Shown: in pieces, positions 5,777 through 6,703 of the stretch
Position numbering within the stretch: the stretch's first letter is position 1
Layout of the letters: each line of letters opens with the position of its first letter
Source of the DNA: an uncultured Peptococcaceae bacterium
GTDB lineage: Bacteria > Bacillota > Peptococcia > Peptococcales > Peptococcaceae
Assembly (NCBI GenBank): GCA_910585405.1
Contig: CAJUDO010000054.1
Coordinates: forward strand, 1 to 6,703
Direction: 5' to 3'
Length of the DNA: 6,703 nt
Program-made: the position numbers and the translations under genes
Notes under the pieces: generated by a model
What the model saw: the letters and a program-made list of their open reading frames with translations, nothing else
What the model was told of the DNA's origin: nothing
Databases searched by the model: none

Positions 5777-5787
5777 TTTATCCTCCC
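5735..5787 (-). repeat. 15-bp tandem repeat carrying SD plus ATG
   Basis: Three exact units of ATCCTCTCTCATTTT on the plus strand (5735-5749, 5750-5764, 5765-5779), with a degraded fourth at 5780-5787. On the coding strand each unit contains GAGAGG or GGGAGG, ATAAA, then ATG. Since 15 is divisible by 3, each unit also encodes five in-frame residues (MREDK). Confidence 0.95.
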
Positions 5788-5871
5788 TCTTATCACGAAC
5801 GCTCGATATCCAGGCTTTCTCTGCGGCTTTATTTCTGAACACAGTTGTATCGCAAACAAATGAGCCTATCT

Positions 5872-6411
5872 TTACTTCACAGCATGCGGATTCTTTTGCA
5901 GAAGAACCGAACGATACAACGCATAACAGCTAATGAATACAAGATAACCCGTCAAAGTCTTTTCGGCATACTCCCAGGGAGCTGCCAAACACCAACCACA
6001 TAAACCCACACCCATCAGTTTCCAAAGATCTTCTATCACCTTCGTCAAATCCGTCTGCGCTGTAAACCGCACCTGCGAAGACAGCAACGCCGAAAAAATG
6101 GTCAGCCACAAAGCGCAGCCCAATTGAATATTCACGAACAGAGAAAATCCCAATATTCCCTGAAAAGTCATAACAGACAAACAAACGACAACGATGCCCA
6201 GATTCCATATTTTCCACTCAATCGCTGTTATATTTGTCTTTTGGACACGTTCCAAAATCGCAGGAATTCCTGATAAAAACAAAAAGAACGGCACATACAT
6301 ATCTCCCACCTGACGATACCGACAATAGCAGTCTCCCAGCATAAGAAAAAGTACAAGGAACAGCACCACTAGAATCGGCCCCAGACTATCCAAATCTAAT
6401 TTTTTATCCAC
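5872..6411 (-). CDS. membrane protein of unknown function
   Basis: I do not recognise this 179-residue protein. It has about five hydrophobic segments: a first helix at about 11-29 (PILVVLFLVLFLMLG), further ones at about 38-52 and 70-113, where two or more may lie close together, and a last pair around 130-170. There is a polar, charged stretch RFTAQTDLTKVIEDLWK (about 114-130) between them. The start is a GTG at 6411, with GAGG 5 nt upstream; an ATG three bases before it is in another frame and stops quickly. It precedes the 139-residue membrane protein in the same orientation, so the two may act together. No enzyme or transport motif is visible, and it does not resemble the DASS transporter elsewhere in the window. 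Confidence 0.75.
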   Translation of the reverse strand: MDKKLDLDSLGPILVVLFLVLFLMLGDCYCRYRQVGDMYVPFFLFLSGIPAILERVQKTNITAIEWKIWNLGIVVVCLSVMTFQGILGFSLFVNIQLGCALWLTIFSALLSSQVRFTAQTDLTKVIEDLWKLMGVGLCGWCLAAPWEYAEKTLTGYLVFISCYALYRSVLLQKNPHAVK

Positions 6412-6447
6412 ACCATCACCTCATTCCGGCTTGCTTCTGATAATAAC

Positions 6448-6615
6448 TCACTGCAAAAAACATGCTGCTGCCCGTGTATGCCCATCCTCTGCTTTATATT
6501 TCAGACAGTAACACACCATATTTTCTCCCGCTATGTATGGCAATTCCTTGTCGATTGCCTGCAAATCCGGGAGACCTTTGATCGGGCACTCTTTGATCTC
6601 GCCCCGTCTGTTCAT
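6448..6615 (-). CDS. small ORF, 55 aa, four cysteines, unrecognised
   Basis: This open frame begins MNRRGEIKECPIKGLPDLQ and ends RAAACFLQ, with cysteines at 10, 35, 37 and 51. It is mostly polar, with no membrane helix or signal peptide. A stop (TGA) lies three codons before the ATG, so it cannot extend upstream, and no Shine-Dalgarno is visible before the ATG. It ends 36 bp before the 179-residue membrane protein gene in the same orientation and could be the first gene of that operon. The length and ordinary codon choice favour a gene; the missing ribosome binding site argues against. It could equally be a remnant of a longer gene. Confidence 0.35.
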   Translation of the reverse strand: MNRRGEIKECPIKGLPDLQAIDKELPYIAGENMVCYCLKYKAEDGHTRAAACFLQ

Positions 6616-6658
6616 TTTGTCTGTTCAGAATCTTAAAAACTATATCAGGAATAAGTAT

Positions 6659-6681
6659 CCCCCGGCATAGCCGGGGGTTTT
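6659..6681 (+). terminator. plus-strand GC-rich intrinsic terminator
   Basis: Perfect 8-bp stem CCCCCGGC (6659-6666) / GCCGGGGG (6670-6677) with loop ATA, followed by TTTT. The T run is on the plus strand only. No plus-strand gene ends here in this window. A smaller hairpin GCCT-ATA-AGGC with the same loop follows at 6690-6700, then TTT at the window edge. Confidence 0.6.
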
Positions 6682-6703
6682 ACATATGCGCCTATAAGGC
6701 TTT

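Noticed and set aside
5735..5787. Short direct repeats considered as a CRISPR array
   Set aside because: The units are 15 bp, head to tail, without spacers.
5930..6217. 95-codon minus-strand ORF
   Set aside because: It is a shadow frame of the 179-residue membrane protein, with no start signal of its own.

Overview
The window looks like a chromosomal segment of an anaerobic Bacillota (Firmicutes) bacterium. The support is strong GGAGG-type ribosome binding sites, frequent GTG and TTG starts, moderate G+C, a cytosolic ferredoxin-coupled flavoprotein and a Firmicutes-style holin-like small toxin locus. Negativicutes or Clostridia are plausible, but the sequence does not let me name a genus. 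Every recognisable protein gene is on the minus strand, so the text below reads from right to left.

Right part (about 6703 to 5208). At the right edge is a plus-strand-oriented GC hairpin, then an unrecognised 55-codon ORF with four cysteines. Two small membrane proteins of unknown function follow, 179 and about 139 residues, ending in a minus-strand terminator. The start region of the second is unusual: a 15-bp unit carrying both a Shine-Dalgarno sequence and an ATG is repeated three times in frame.

Middle (about 5150 to 4820). This is a compact convergent locus. A minus-strand gene for a 23-residue hydrophobic peptide, probably a holin-like type I toxin, has its own sigma-A-type promoter. 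It faces a plus-strand RNA of about 112 nt with a strong promoter and a perfect 10-bp terminator stem. The 5' ends of the two transcripts are related to each other in sequence, and the small RNA carries a 7-nt complement to the toxin Shine-Dalgarno region.

Left part (4740 to 1). This is a four-gene block in the order ferredoxin, flavoprotein, transporter, LysR regulator. The first two form a pair resembling adenylylsulfate (APS) reductase beta and alpha, in the wider fumarate reductase flavoprotein superfamily. The ferredoxin subunit is much shorter than true AprB, no ATP sulfurylase is present, and the fumarate-type substrate motif is absent. The transporter resembles the DASS/SLC13 anion permeases but lacks canonical SNT motifs. 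A 19-bp dyad with an identical 7-bp core (GCAATGA) lies upstream of both the ferredoxin and lysR, and is the best candidate binding site for the LysR protein. My interpretation is an inducible system that imports an organic anion and reduces (or oxidises) it in the cytoplasm with electrons passing through the ferredoxin. The substrate cannot be told from the sequence, and this is the most promising uncharacterised system in the window.
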